DNA of 64,000 nt from CALLVY01 sp937899855 (GCA_039820405.1 JBCBQC010000008.1:1-64000), one strand, 5' to 3'; positions 43,734 to 53,222 are shown, numbered from the stretch's first letter. The notes: a model not told the origin generated them from the sequence alone. A program made the numbers and translations.

Positions 43734-45566
43734 TCAGATCAAACCGGCGAGTTCTCCTCCACGCTGGAAGAGCTGGTCCACCTTGGCCGTCACCGCAGCA
43801 TCGGTCTCCAATACCGGAGCGTGGTGTCCCTTGATCCGCGAGTCGATCACCAGGGATCCTTCGCAGCCCCAGTGCTTCTTGTGTTGGAAGGCGCGCACGC
43901 CGTAAATGTCGTGGGAGGGGTTGGCCCGGGTAAAGGTGACCCACACAAAATTATTGAGGGTAGCGGCGGTAAAGGAAGCGTCGTCCACCAAGACGATCAG
44001 GGGAATTTCCTCCAGGGCGTAATGTTCGAGGTGGCGACAGATGTTTTCGGCTTCCGCTTCGGCGCTTTGGTAATCGCCAAAGGCCGGTGCCTCGATCAAA
44101 AGGACGCCCGGCTGGGCAAATTGGGGATTGGAAAATCCGGTGGGCAACTGAAAGTCACTGGGCAATTCACTGCGCAAGTCCCGCAGCTTAGGCCCACAGC
44201 AGGCCACCACCACTTTGGAGCCAGCGTTCCAGCCCGAGCCCGAGTAGTCGAGCGTATCCATTGTCGTTTGGGTGTGGAAGTGCAAGTCGCGCCGCCAGTC
44301 GACCCGCTCCAGGACGTGGTGGAAAAAGTGGGGAATGTCGTGGGCGTTGAGGTTGCGGTGGTCCCGTTTGGCCGCGATGAACAGGAATTTGGCCAGTGAG
44401 GTCTGGCCGCTGCCGATGATCCGGTTGGCCTGGGTCAGGATCTCCTCGGGTTTGACCTCCCGGAAGGGCATGTAGCGCTCGCTACCGATGGCTAGTAGGA
44501 GGGGGTGTACGCCCGCCGCATCGACCGCATTGATCTCCGAAACGCCCGGAAACTCCTGGGGCGTCAGCAGTTCCACCATTTTATGAATCAAAAAGCCAAA
44601 GGAGGAATCCTCCTGTGGCGGCCGTCCCACCACGGTAAAGTGCCAGATGGCATCCTTGCGGTAGTAGACCTTATCGACCTCCATCACCGGGAAGTCGTGC
44701 TGGAGGCTGTAATAGCCCAGGTGGTCGCCAAAGGGGCCTTCGGGTTTTTTAAAGTTTTTACGGATGGTCCCCGTGATACAAAAATCGGCGTCGGAGGACA
44801 GGACCCAGCCGTCGCGCAGGGCGTAGCGGAAACGGCGGCCGCCGAGCATGCCGGCAAAGGTCATCTCGCTGAGGCCCTCGGGAAGGGGCATGATGGCGCA
44901 AAAGGCGTGGGAAGGTGGCCCCCCTACAAAGACGGAGGCCTTGAAGGGTTCGTCGGAAGCATTGTACTGGGTGTGGTGTACGCCAATGCCGCGGTGCAGC
45001 TGGTAGTGTAGGCCGATCTCCCGGTTGAGTTCGTAGTCGTTGCCGGTGAGTTGGATGCGGTACATGCCCAGGTTGGACTGCATGATATTGCGGCTCCCCA
45101 GGGGCAGGGTGCAGACTTGGGGTAGGGTGACGAAGGCCCCGCCATCCATGGGCCAGGATTTGACCTGGGGCAATTGGTCGATGGTCGTCTCGCCGTAGGT
45201 GACCGGAATGCCCAGCCGGCTCTTCATCGGCAGGGCCGACAGGGCGGTAAAGGGAGCGCCCAGGTAGCGGCTAAAGTTTTGCATCAGACGGGTGGGGTCC
45301 GCTTTGAGTTCGATGACTTTTTGGACTTTGGGAATAGTATCGCGAAAAATGAACTCGGTGCGGTCAAAGGTGCCGTAGATGTTGGAGGCGGCGGAAAAGG
45401 GGCTGCCCTTCACGTTTTCAAACCACAGGGCGGGTCCCTGGGCTTCGAATACCCGGCGGTGAATTTCCGGCATTTCCAAATTGGGATCTACTTCGGTCTT
45501 GATGCGGCGGAGCTGTCCGTGCTTTTCCAGGTCGAGCAGACAGGCTCGCATGCTGTTGTATGCCAT
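43734..45566 (-). CDS. UbiD-family prenylated-FMN decarboxylase
   Basis: The product is 610 aa. It decarboxylates an aromatic or alpha,beta-unsaturated acid. Family segments include ACLLDLEKHGQLRRIKTEVDP, the GSRNIMQSNLGMYRIQLTGND cofactor region, GIGVHHTQY and GPFGDHLGYYSLQHDFPVMEV. In quinone-making bacteria such large UbiD proteins often act in menaquinone (futalosine) biosynthesis, which is the likely role here; this is inferred, since no other quinone gene is present. The UbiX flavin prenyltransferase is not in the window. It lies 110 bp downstream of the START gene. Confidence 0.87.
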   Translation of the reverse strand: MAYNSMRACLLDLEKHGQLRRIKTEVDPNLEMPEIHRRVFEAQGPALWFENVKGSPFSAASNIYGTFDRTEFIFRDTIPKVQKVIELKADPTRLMQNFSRYLGAPFTALSALPMKSRLGIPVTYGETTIDQLPQVKSWPMDGGAFVTLPQVCTLPLGSRNIMQSNLGMYRIQLTGNDYELNREIGLHYQLHRGIGVHHTQYNASDEPFKASVFVGGPPSHAFCAIMPLPEGLSEMTFAGMLGGRRFRYALRDGWVLSSDADFCITGTIRKNFKKPEGPFGDHLGYYSLQHDFPVMEVDKVYYRKDAIWHFTVVGRPPQEDSSFGFLIHKMVELLTPQEFPGVSEINAVDAAGVHPLLLAIGSERYMPFREVKPEEILTQANRIIGSGQTSLAKFLFIAAKRDHRNLNAHDIPHFFHHVLERVDWRRDLHFHTQTTMDTLDYSGSGWNAGSKVVVACCGPKLRDLRSELPSDFQLPTGFSNPQFAQPGVLLIEAPAFGDYQSAEAEAENICRHLEHYALEEIPLIVLVDDASFTAATLNNFVWVTFTRANPSHDIYGVRAFQHKKHWGCEGSLVIDSRIKGHHAPVLETDAAVTAKVDQLFQRGGELAGLI

Positions 45567-45676
45567 TCGCTAGCGTATTTTGCTTATCTAAACAGGTCGC
45601 GATGGGAAAGGGTTATGCTCGACGGTGGGGAAAATGCCTTTTGTACCGCCTTTTTTACAATCAAATTACCAAGTGT

Positions 45677-46348
45677 TCAACGGCCGAACTCTTTGATGAA
45701 GGGAACCATGGCGTTGCGGTATTTGTCATCGGGTAATTTTTCCAAAAACAGCTCCATGCTCTGGGAAGAACCCTGATCGAGCGCCATGTTGATGGCCCAG
45801 GTGGGAATGCTGCCGGCTGGGTCCGACTGTAGCAGGTAATCGATGTAGACGTAGCCATCGGCCCGGGGCTCAAAGCGCCACTGGTTGTGGTGCTGGGTGA
45901 TGCGAACGATGCCCTTTTTTTGGGGCATATCGGGGTAATCGCTGATTGCGTCCGTATTTACGGTCACGACTCGGGTGATGGGGTCTTGAGTGATGGTGGA
46001 GGTGGCTACGATGTCGCGGTCGGAGAGGGGCCAGGGAAAATCGACCAGTCCGTAGTAAATGCTTTTGGTTTGGGTGAGGTGTTCGAGGGTCTTGGACTCT
46101 TCAAAGCGGTAAGCCCATTCTTCGTAGCCTTCGGTGTCGTTGAGCAGGGCAATGAGATTCGAGAGGCTGGCGTCGGTCTTGAGGGTCATGCGCAACTCCT
46201 TGATTCTGGAGGCCGTCGAATGACGCGTGTAGACTTTGATGCCATTTTTTTCCTTGCGCAAAACCCAATCCTCTTCCGGACCGTTACCACTGGGAAGGGC
46301 GAACAAGAAGAGGAGAAAAAAACTGAACAGGGGTAACGACTTACTCAT
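45677..46348 (-). CDS. START-domain protein
   Basis: The product is 223 aa with a signal-like N terminus (MSKSLPLFSFFLLFLFALPSG). The rest is a START/SRPBCC fold: WVLRKEKNGIKVYTRH, FPWPLSDRDIVATSTI, and the final helix WAINMALDQGSSQSMELFLEKL. Such domains bind hydrophobic ligands, for example lipids. It is probably periplasmic. It precedes the UbiD-family gene in the same direction. Confidence 0.83.
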   Translation of the reverse strand: MSKSLPLFSFFLLFLFALPSGNGPEEDWVLRKEKNGIKVYTRHSTASRIKELRMTLKTDASLSNLIALLNDTEGYEEWAYRFEESKTLEHLTQTKSIYYGLVDFPWPLSDRDIVATSTITQDPITRVVTVNTDAISDYPDMPQKKGIVRITQHHNQWRFEPRADGYVYIDYLLQSDPAGSIPTWAINMALDQGSSQSMELFLEKLPDDKYRNAMVPFIKEFGR

Positions 46349-46724
46349 GATGAGTTTGAAATGTGGAGTTTAGCGAATGTAACTACGGGTTTTACGCTGG
46401 TTTAACGACAAATTGCCCGCAGCAGTTTACTTGAGCAACAGTTTTATGACGGAATTAACCCTTTCACTATCCGCACTGCGATCGCACCACCAAGCTGCCG
46501 AAGGGCCCCACAAAGATAGAGATTTCAGGAATTCAGGGCACAAAAAACGGACCTGGTTTTTCGATGCGCCAAAATGTTTTTAGCTTTACGCGCCTATTTC
46601 CCCTAACCCCCAGTGAGGCGGACCAGTGGCGAAGGTATCTGTTCAGCTCCTCGCCAGCGATTGAGTCCACTCCCATTGTCCAGTTGTGAAGCGCCCGCGC
46701 GCCCGCCAAACCAATAGCATAGAT
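46349..46724. other. Divergent intergenic region, START gene and thyA
   Basis: This 376-bp gap must hold promoters for both directions, but no exact TAnnTTTG element or hairpin was confidently placed. The frame of thyA extends back to 46686, but those residues are not conserved. Confidence 0.4.
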
Positions 46725-47519
46725 ATGAGGCAATACCACGATTTGCTACAACATATTTTGGATCAAGGAGTCGCTAAGACGGACCGTACCGGAACGGGTA
46801 CCCGCAGCGTCTTTGGCTACCAAATGCGTTTTGATCTCAACGAAGGTTTTCCCCTGGTCACTACCAAAAAGGTACACTTCAAATCCATCGTCCACGAGCT
46901 GCTGTGGTTTCTCCGCGGTGATACCAACGTCCGCTACCTTCGGGAGAATGGCGTACGTATCTGGAACGAATGGGCCGACGAAAATGGAGAGCTAGGGCCG
47001 GTGTACGGCAAGCAGTGGCGCAGTTGGGAGACGCGTGACGGTCGCAGCATCGACCAGATCACCGAGGTACTCAATAGCATCCAACACAATCCCGACTCCC
47101 GCCGCATGATCGTCAACGCCTGGAATGTGGGCGATCTGTCGGAAATGGCCCTCAGCCCCTGTCACTGCCTCTTCCAGTTCTACGTGGCCGATGGCCGCCT
47201 CTCCTGCCAGCTGTACCAGCGTTCGGCCGATTGTTTTCTCGGCGTCCCCTTCAACATCGCCTCCTACGCCCTCCTCGTCGTGATGATGGCCCAGGTGACG
47301 GGACTCCAAGTGGGGGAGTTTGTACATACCTTTGGCGATGCCCACCTCTACAACAACCACCTGGAACAAACCAAGCTGCAACTCAGTCGGGAGCCCCGCG
47401 CCCTGCCCCGGGTCCGCCTCAATCCCAAAGTCCGCTCGCTCTTTGATTTTCAGTACGCCGATTTCGAATTGCTCGACTATCAGCCCCATCCCCACATCAA
47501 AGCTTCCGTATCCGTCTAA
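46725..47519 (+). CDS. thyA: Thymidylate synthase
   Basis: The product is 264 aa, the same length as the E. coli enzyme. It makes dTMP from dUMP with methylene-tetrahydrofolate. It has the catalytic C146 in LSPCHCLFQFY, KSIVHELLWFLRGDTN, GPVYGKQWRSW, the dUMP-binding LYQRSADCFLGVPFNIASYA and the C-terminal KASVSV. ATG at 46725 gives the family's MRQYHDLL start. It ends 8 bp before the ECF sigma gene, an unusual partnership. Confidence 0.96.
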   Translation: MRQYHDLLQHILDQGVAKTDRTGTGTRSVFGYQMRFDLNEGFPLVTTKKVHFKSIVHELLWFLRGDTNVRYLRENGVRIWNEWADENGELGPVYGKQWRSWETRDGRSIDQITEVLNSIQHNPDSRRMIVNAWNVGDLSEMALSPCHCLFQFYVADGRLSCQLYQRSADCFLGVPFNIASYALLVVMMAQVTGLQVGEFVHTFGDAHLYNNHLEQTKLQLSREPRALPRVRLNPKVRSLFDFQYADFELLDYQPHPHIKASVSV

Positions 47520-47527
47520 GCCCACGC

Positions 47528-48118
47528 ATGTCCCAACCGGAGTCCTATACCGATCGCCAAATTCTAGACCTCCTTCAAAAGGACGAGGACAAGGCCATGG
47601 AGTACCTGTTTCGCCGGTACTACGGCTTTATGTGCAACGCCATTTACCGGGTACTGCCCGATAAGAACCTGGCCGAAGACCTGGCCCAGGACGTATTCTA
47701 CGAATTTTGGAAAAAACGCGAGCGGGTCCAAATCAATACCTCCCTCCAGGCCTACCTCAAACGGGCCGCCGTCAATAAAACCCTCAATTATATCCGCGAC
47801 CGCAAGATGCGTTTTGCCGATGAGGAAGAATTGCCTAAATTGGAGAACAATCAGGAAAGCTCCCAGCAAAAGCTCGAAGAGGAGGAATTACAGGCCCTGA
47901 TTCGCCAGTCGATCGACCGTTTGCCGGAGCGTTGCCGGATGGTATTTGTACTGAGCCGCTACGAGGAGCTGTCGTACCAAGAAATCGCCGATCAGCTAGG
48001 GATTTCGGTCAAAACTGTTGAAAATCAAATCTCCAAAGCCCTCAAGTTTTTGCGGGAAAGCCTCCGGCCTTTTGTCGGCAAAGGGCCATTACTGCTTCTT
48101 CTGGTACAATTTTTTTAA
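47528..48118 (+). CDS. ECF RNA polymerase sigma factor
   Basis: The product is 196 aa. Region 2 (YLFRRYYGFMCNAIYRVLPDKNLAEDLAQDVFYEFWKK) and region 4 (LPERCRMVFVLSRYEELSYQEIADQLGISVKTVENQISKALKFLR) are both complete, with a hydrophobic C-terminal tail (LLLLLVQFF) as in the Bacteroidota FecI-like group. It is controlled by the FecR protein encoded next and should direct transcription of the outer-membrane uptake genes. Its stop codon lies within a T/A tract. Confidence 0.92.
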   Translation: MSQPESYTDRQILDLLQKDEDKAMEYLFRRYYGFMCNAIYRVLPDKNLAEDLAQDVFYEFWKKRERVQINTSLQAYLKRAAVNKTLNYIRDRKMRFADEEELPKLENNQESSQQKLEEEELQALIRQSIDRLPERCRMVFVLSRYEELSYQEIADQLGISVKTVENQISKALKFLRESLRPFVGKGPLLLLLVQFF

Positions 48119-48136
48119 AAAAAAAGAAGAAGCATA

Positions 48137-48160
48137 GGGGGGAAGTTCTAATTTAGTGTC
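48137..48160 (+). promoter_or_regulatory. GGGGGG-N13-GTGTC element before fecR
   Basis: After a T7A9-like tract (48110-48125) the sequence reads TAGGGGGG, 13 bases, then GTGTC. An identical arrangement is found at 53199-53222. G-rich -35 and GTC-containing -10 boxes are features of ECF-type promoters, so this may be the target of the sigma factor encoded just upstream. Confidence 0.5.
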
Positions 48161-48190
48161 CATTGGTCAGACAGGAAAGTCACACCATCA

Positions 48191-49234
48191 ATGAAAAATA
48201 ACCGCCTAGTAAACATTCTTGTGAAGCAACTAACCAATCGGGCCGGCGCCAATGAGCTCGCCGAATTACGCGATTGGGAGCAGCAATCTACTGACAACCA
48301 GCAAGAAGCTGACTCTCTCCGCGAGGCCTGGGACTGGGGAGGTCGCTACGAAGACGCGCTCAGCCCCGACGTAGATGCGGGCTGGAAACGCTTCAAAGAC
48401 CGGATGGACGCGGACCGACGCGATCAAAAGGTCCCGTCCGTGCCTGCCCATCCTCCCCGCGAAGCCAAACGCGTGTCCCTGGGCTTCTCCCGCTTCCTCC
48501 TACGCGCCGCCGCCGTCGGTGCCGTATTGTTGTCCCTGACCTTTGTCGCCAAAAATTACCTCCAGCCTTCCAACCGACCCTTCGTGGTCAGCACCACGGA
48601 TGGGCAACAAGAAAAGGTGGAATTGACCGATGGCAGCGTAGTCTGGCTCAACGAAAATAGTCAGTTGACCTTTTCCAACCCCAACAATCGGACGGAAAGA
48701 CGGGTCCAACTCCAAGGAGAAGCCTTTTTCGACGTTCAGCGCAACCCCGACAAGCCCTTCGTCATCGAGACCGGTGATGCGCAAGTGGAGGTGTTGGGTA
48801 CTTCTTTCAACGTACGAGCTGTACCCGGAGAGGCCATGACCGAGGTAGCGGTAAAGACCGGAAAGGTGGCTTTTAAGGCAACAACGACCGAGGAAGAATT
48901 GCAGCTGGAAGCCAATGAAAAAGGAACCTTCTGGCGCGAATCCACCAAAATGGAGGTCGAGCAAGATCCCCAACTCAACGCCCTTTCCTGGCATTCCAAA
49001 ACCCTGAGTTACTTCAAAACTCCCCTGCTAACGGTCCTGAAGGACTTCGAAAGACTCTACGACGTCAGCATCGAACTCGGAGACGACAGCCTCGCGGATT
49101 GCTTGTACACTCTGAATACCTCTACGGAAGTGGGCCTAGAGCAGCTGATCGAATCGCTCCAAGTGTCCTACAATGCGGAGGTCAAGCAACCCCAGCCACG
49201 TACTTACCGCCTTTACGGTGGTTCCTGTGACTAA
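48191..49234 (+). CDS. FecR-family anti-sigma factor
   Basis: The product is 347 aa. The N-terminal cytoplasmic part binds sigma; a membrane helix lies near residues 98-116 (FLLRAAAVGAVLLSLTFVA). The periplasmic FecR domain follows (VELTDGSVVWLNENSQLTF, VQLQGEAFFDVQ, VEVLGTSFNVRA), and the C-terminal domain senses the receptor's signalling domain. It is encoded between the ECF sigma and the TonB-dependent receptor, the classic order for cell-surface signalling. Confidence 0.92.
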   Translation: MKNNRLVNILVKQLTNRAGANELAELRDWEQQSTDNQQEADSLREAWDWGGRYEDALSPDVDAGWKRFKDRMDADRRDQKVPSVPAHPPREAKRVSLGFSRFLLRAAAVGAVLLSLTFVAKNYLQPSNRPFVVSTTDGQQEKVELTDGSVVWLNENSQLTFSNPNNRTERRVQLQGEAFFDVQRNPDKPFVIETGDAQVEVLGTSFNVRAVPGEAMTEVAVKTGKVAFKATTTEEELQLEANEKGTFWRESTKMEVEQDPQLNALSWHSKTLSYFKTPLLTVLKDFERLYDVSIELGDDSLADCLYTLNTSTEVGLEQLIESLQVSYNAEVKQPQPRTYRLYGGSCD

Positions 49235-49258
49235 ATCAATTCACCGATTTGTCCGGAC

Positions 49259-49315
49259 GCGGTTAAAATAACCGCCCAAAGTTCCTTATCCCGGTTTGGG
49301 ATAAGGAATTTTTTT
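49259..49315 (+). terminator. Double hairpin between fecR and the receptor
   Basis: A perfect 7-bp hairpin (GCGGTTA/TAACCGC, 49259-49275) is followed by a perfect 11-bp stem (TTCCTTATCCC/GGGATAAGGAA, 49282-49308) and seven T residues. The second is a strong intrinsic terminator, placed before the receptor gene, so it would either end the sigma/anti-sigma transcript or work as an attenuator. Confidence 0.8.
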
Positions 49316-49354
49316 ATCTTACCCAGAACTTCAACCTGCATAAAACCGTCGAAT

Positions 49355-52075
49355 TTGAAGGGGTGGAAAAGATATGGGTGGCTATTTTTCTGCGTACTGG
49401 TCAGTGCGTCTTGGGTACGTGCCCAGTCGCCCCTCGACCAGGCCATCAGCATCGACCTGCCCCGAAGTTCCCTCGCCACGGCCCTTTTCGAACTCAGTCG
49501 GCAATCCGAGGTAAATATTTCCTTCGGTAGCTTTCCCGAACTCGACCGCTTCGTCGGTCCGTACTACATCCGCAACCGCCGCTTGGGGGAGGTGCTGACC
49601 GATATGCTGGTGGGTACCCGGTTGGGCCACAAGGTCATCGGGCAGCAGGTGGTACTTTTTCGCCTACCCCCCGAGATTCCCACCCACTTTACGATCAAGG
49701 GCTACATCTCCGACGAGCTCAACGGGGAAAAGTTGATTGCGGCCAATGTGTACGATCCCGCCTCCTACCGAGGGACTTCCACCAACGTCTACGGATTTTA
49801 CAGCCTGACGCTTCCCGCGGGGCCAGTCACCCTGGTGTACAGCTACCTGGGGTACGTTGCCCAAACCGTCCGCTTCGACCTGCGGCAGGATACGATGGTC
49901 AGTCTGAATTTGAAGAGTGATTTTACACTCGCCGAAGTCATCGTGGTGAGCTCGGCCGATTCTACGAGTACCCGCAAATTTGGTAGCCTGAGCCGCGATG
50001 AGGTCAGCCTGGATAAGGTCCAACGCTTTCCGACCCTGATGGGGGAGTCCGACGTGCTCCGTACCGCTTTTCTGCTGCCCGGCGTCCAGTCCGGTGGCGA
50101 TGGGGTGGGGGGGCTGTTTGTCCGGGGGGGCAATGCCGATCAAAACCTGGTCCTACTCGATGGGGTGCCGGTATACAATGCGACCCACCTGGTGGGCATC
50201 TTTTCGATTTTCAACAGCAGCGCCATTCGTTCGGCCAGCTTGCTCAAGGGCAGCTTTCCGGCCCGTTACGGGGGGCGGCTGTCCTCGGTGCTCGACGTAC
50301 GGACCCGGGAGGGCAACCAAAAAAATTACGAGGCGGAATTGGGGCTGGGCCTCATCACCGGCAAGGCTTCGTTGGAGGGGCCCATCGTCAAGGACAAGAG
50401 CGCCTTTTTCCTGTCCTACCGCCGCTCCTTCCTCGATTTGATCATGCGCCCCCTCACCCGCTACATCAACCGCAACAACGGCATCGAGGGATTTTCGGCT
50501 TACGGATACCAAGACTTTAACGCCAAGGTAAACGCCCGGCTTTCCCCCCGCGATGAGGTCTTTTTTAGCTTTTACACCGGTGGGGATGATTTTCAGGACG
50601 AACAGCTCGATGCGTTTACCGAATTTACCTTCAAAAACAAGCAGTTGCTCAATTGGGGCAACAATATCGCCTCCTTCCGTTGGAATCACCAATTCGGAGA
50701 AAAACTCTTCGCCAATACCACGATTACCTTTAGCGAGTACGACTTTCAGTCCGAAAACTTCGTCGGTATCCAGTACAACACGGTCGATTCGCTCGAACGC
50801 AGCTTCTTCTTTGCCAACCGCTACCAGTCGACGATCGAGGACCTGGCGGTAAAACTGGATTTTGACTACCTGCCCCAGCCCGAGCACTACATCCGCTACG
50901 GCTTCCAGTACACCCGCCACAAGTTCCAACCGCGGATTGCCTCGGTCAACGAGAACAACGACATCGGCTTTGGTTTCGACAGCGATCCGAGTGCGCTTTC
51001 CCAATTGTTTGGCAATTCGTTTATCGAAGCTTACGAGGGGGAGGCTTACGTTGAGGACGAGATCAATATCCGGCGCGAACTACAGTTGAACTTGGGTTTG
51101 CGGGCCAGTTTTTTCCGTACGGGCAGTCAGGCCTACTGGTCTTTGCAGCCGCGTTTGGCCCTCCAGTTTTTTGTCCACCGCGATTGGGCCCTGAGCTTGT
51201 CGATTGCCCGGATGCGTCAGCATTTGCACCTATTGACCCGCTCGGGAATTGGCTTGCCGGAGGATCTGTGGGTGCCTTCTACCGAAAACATTCGCCCCCA
51301 GGACTCTTGGCAGGGGGTGGTGGGGCTCAAATTTGTGCCAGCGGCCCGAGAATCGGGTTGGCAGGCGGGTTTTGAGGCCTATTTCAAGCAGATGGATCAG
51401 GTGCTGGCCTATCAGGAAGGGACTTTGTTTACCTTTATTGACGGGGAAAACTGGGAGGAAAACGTGACGGCAGGGCGTGGCTGGGCCTACGGTGTGGAGC
51501 TGTTTGGCTCCCGCAATTTGGGGAAAACGCTCTTGCTGTGCAACGCCACCCTGGCCTGGTCGCAGCGGCAGTTTGACGAGTTGTCCTCGGGGCAGCGGTT
51601 TGACTTTCGCTACGATCGGCGTTTTTTCTTTAAGGCGGCGGGGGTACACCGCTTCTCCAAACGTTTTGAGCTGTCCCTCAGTTGGGTGTACGGGACGGGC
51701 AATGGCATTACGCTACCCACTTCGGTAGCCGAATACCTACCCAGCACCGGCATCGTCGACGCCACCCAGCCCTTTCTGACCTTCAACTACGGCGCTCGCA
51801 ATGCCTTTCGGATGGAGGCTTACCACCGCTTTGATTTTGGGCTCAATTTTCACGCGCAGAAGCCCTGGGGCGACCAAACCTTTAGCCTGGGGGTCTACAA
51901 CCTCTACAACCGCCGCAATCCCCTGTTTATCACCCTCCGACCCAGTGGTCAGGACCTGGACCAGAGCGAATTTGTCAAATACAGTCTGGTCCCACTTTTG
52001 CCCCAGGTGAGCTATTCGATGCGCATCAAAAAGTGGCGTCGCTCACCGCCCGCCACCAATCCCCTGGACCAGTAA
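49355..52075 (+). CDS. TonB-dependent receptor with signalling domain
   Basis: The product is 906 aa, an outer-membrane active transporter. It has a signal peptide to about residue 23, an STN-type secretin/TonB short domain (about 28-105, IDLPRSSLATALFELSRQSEVNISF), a carboxypeptidase-regulatory-like domain (about 112-190, FTIKGYISDELNGEKLIAANV), a plug domain with LFVRGGNADQNLVLLDGVPVYN, and a beta-barrel to the end. The start is TTG at 49355; no in-frame ATG or GTG fits the signal peptide. Its STN domain and neighbours sigma/FecR imply signal-dependent uptake. The substrate is unknown. Confidence 0.9.
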   Translation: MKGWKRYGWLFFCVLVSASWVRAQSPLDQAISIDLPRSSLATALFELSRQSEVNISFGSFPELDRFVGPYYIRNRRLGEVLTDMLVGTRLGHKVIGQQVVLFRLPPEIPTHFTIKGYISDELNGEKLIAANVYDPASYRGTSTNVYGFYSLTLPAGPVTLVYSYLGYVAQTVRFDLRQDTMVSLNLKSDFTLAEVIVVSSADSTSTRKFGSLSRDEVSLDKVQRFPTLMGESDVLRTAFLLPGVQSGGDGVGGLFVRGGNADQNLVLLDGVPVYNATHLVGIFSIFNSSAIRSASLLKGSFPARYGGRLSSVLDVRTREGNQKNYEAELGLGLITGKASLEGPIVKDKSAFFLSYRRSFLDLIMRPLTRYINRNNGIEGFSAYGYQDFNAKVNARLSPRDEVFFSFYTGGDDFQDEQLDAFTEFTFKNKQLLNWGNNIASFRWNHQFGEKLFANTTITFSEYDFQSENFVGIQYNTVDSLERSFFFANRYQSTIEDLAVKLDFDYLPQPEHYIRYGFQYTRHKFQPRIASVNENNDIGFGFDSDPSALSQLFGNSFIEAYEGEAYVEDEINIRRELQLNLGLRASFFRTGSQAYWSLQPRLALQFFVHRDWALSLSIARMRQHLHLLTRSGIGLPEDLWVPSTENIRPQDSWQGVVGLKFVPAARESGWQAGFEAYFKQMDQVLAYQEGTLFTFIDGENWEENVTAGRGWAYGVELFGSRNLGKTLLLCNATLAWSQRQFDELSSGQRFDFRYDRRFFFKAAGVHRFSKRFELSLSWVYGTGNGITLPTSVAEYLPSTGIVDATQPFLTFNYGARNAFRMEAYHRFDFGLNFHAQKPWGDQTFSLGVYNLYNRRNPLFITLRPSGQDLDQSEFVKYSLVPLLPQVSYSMRIKKWRRSPPATNPLDQ

Positions 52076-52185
52076 TTCAACTACCTTATTTCTTTTTTGT
52101 TAAAATGTTCGGAAATTGGGGCGATCGGAGAGCAAGAGGCAGCGAAAGGGGACTTGGAAGAGTTCATTTTTAAACCGGGTATGTT

Positions 52186-53136
52186 ATGCGTCAATATTTG
52201 GGAATGGTCGTGCTACTGTTTTTGGGGCTGTCCAGTTGTCTGGAACCCATTGACATTCCCGTCCCCGAACAGACGCCCCAGGCGGTAGCCATTGCCAATT
52301 TCAACCCCGACGACTTCATCCGCGTCTTCGTTTCTCGCGAAAAATCCGTCAATTCCACCGATTCTACCATCTATATCACCGATGCCAGTGTAGGCATCCT
52401 GCTCAACGATCGCGTGCAGGGGCGGTTTACCTTCGTTCCAGCGAAGGGAGAATACCCCAATGTTCCCTATTACCGCTCCAACTTCAAGCCGCGTATCGGT
52501 CGCTCCTACACCCTAGCGGTCGAGATTCCCGACAATCCCCCCCTATTGGCTACCAATTCCATCCCCACTCCCGTTCCGATCGAGGAGATTGAGGTCGATA
52601 GTGTCGTCGTCGACTATCCCTTTTTGGATCGCACGACGGCGGTGTATACCTTTTTTGGTAAAATCAAGATTTTTGATCCGCCGGGCGTTGATAATTTTTA
52701 CCACCTCGCCGAAGTACTGGTCCCCATCGATTGGTATTCGCTGTCCCAGGGGGATACCTGTTGCATTCAATTCAATCGCGACACGATCCGGTCGCCGGTG
52801 TCGATCTTGGATAGTCAGGATCCCGCTTTTTTGGCCCTGATTCAGGAAGATGGATTCGTTTTTACCGATCGAGACTTTGATGGAGAGGCCAAGCGCATTC
52901 CCTTCCGCAGCGCCGTCACGGTCAATACGGGTTTCGAACTCGTCAGTCGGCTCCAAGTGGAGTTGCGCTCCGTTTCGGGCGACTATTACCGCTACCACTC
53001 CTCCTTTACCCGCCAGTTAGCCGCCCGGGAATCCCCCCTTGCCGAGCCCGTCATCATCTTTGACAACGTCGAAAATGGATTGGGCAACTTCTCCGGCTAC
53101 AGCATCGCCCGCGACTCCGTTTCCCTGGCCCGCTAG
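52186..53136 (+). CDS. DUF4249 lipoprotein
   Basis: The product is 316 aa. A signal sequence ends in the lipobox GLSSC. The beta-rich mature part (PQAVAIANFNPDDFIRVFVSREKS, FKPRIGRSYTLAVEI) matches the DUF4249 family, which is commonly encoded after TonB-dependent receptors in Bacteroidota and is thought to be a surface-exposed partner. It follows the receptor by 110 bp. The substrate is unknown. Confidence 0.85.
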   Translation: MRQYLGMVVLLFLGLSSCLEPIDIPVPEQTPQAVAIANFNPDDFIRVFVSREKSVNSTDSTIYITDASVGILLNDRVQGRFTFVPAKGEYPNVPYYRSNFKPRIGRSYTLAVEIPDNPPLLATNSIPTPVPIEEIEVDSVVVDYPFLDRTTAVYTFFGKIKIFDPPGVDNFYHLAEVLVPIDWYSLSQGDTCCIQFNRDTIRSPVSILDSQDPAFLALIQEDGFVFTDRDFDGEAKRIPFRSAVTVNTGFELVSRLQVELRSVSGDYYRYHSSFTRQLAARESPLAEPVIIFDNVENGLGNFSGYSIARDSVSLAR

Positions 53137-53198
53137 CCCCTCCTCCGAGCCATTTTTAAAAAAAATTAATCTTTTTTTAAAAAAAGCGTAATCCCGTA

Positions 53199-53222
53199 GG
53201 GGGGGAGCCAAATAATCGTGTC
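53199..53222 (+). promoter_or_regulatory. GGGGGG-N13-GTGTC element before crp-type gene
   Basis: A T/A tract hairpin (about 53154-53185) and TAGGGGGG, 13 bases, then GTGTC repeat the arrangement at 48137-48160. It lies 112 bp before the Crp/Fnr start codon, suggesting the regulator may belong to the ECF sigma regulon. Confidence 0.45.
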
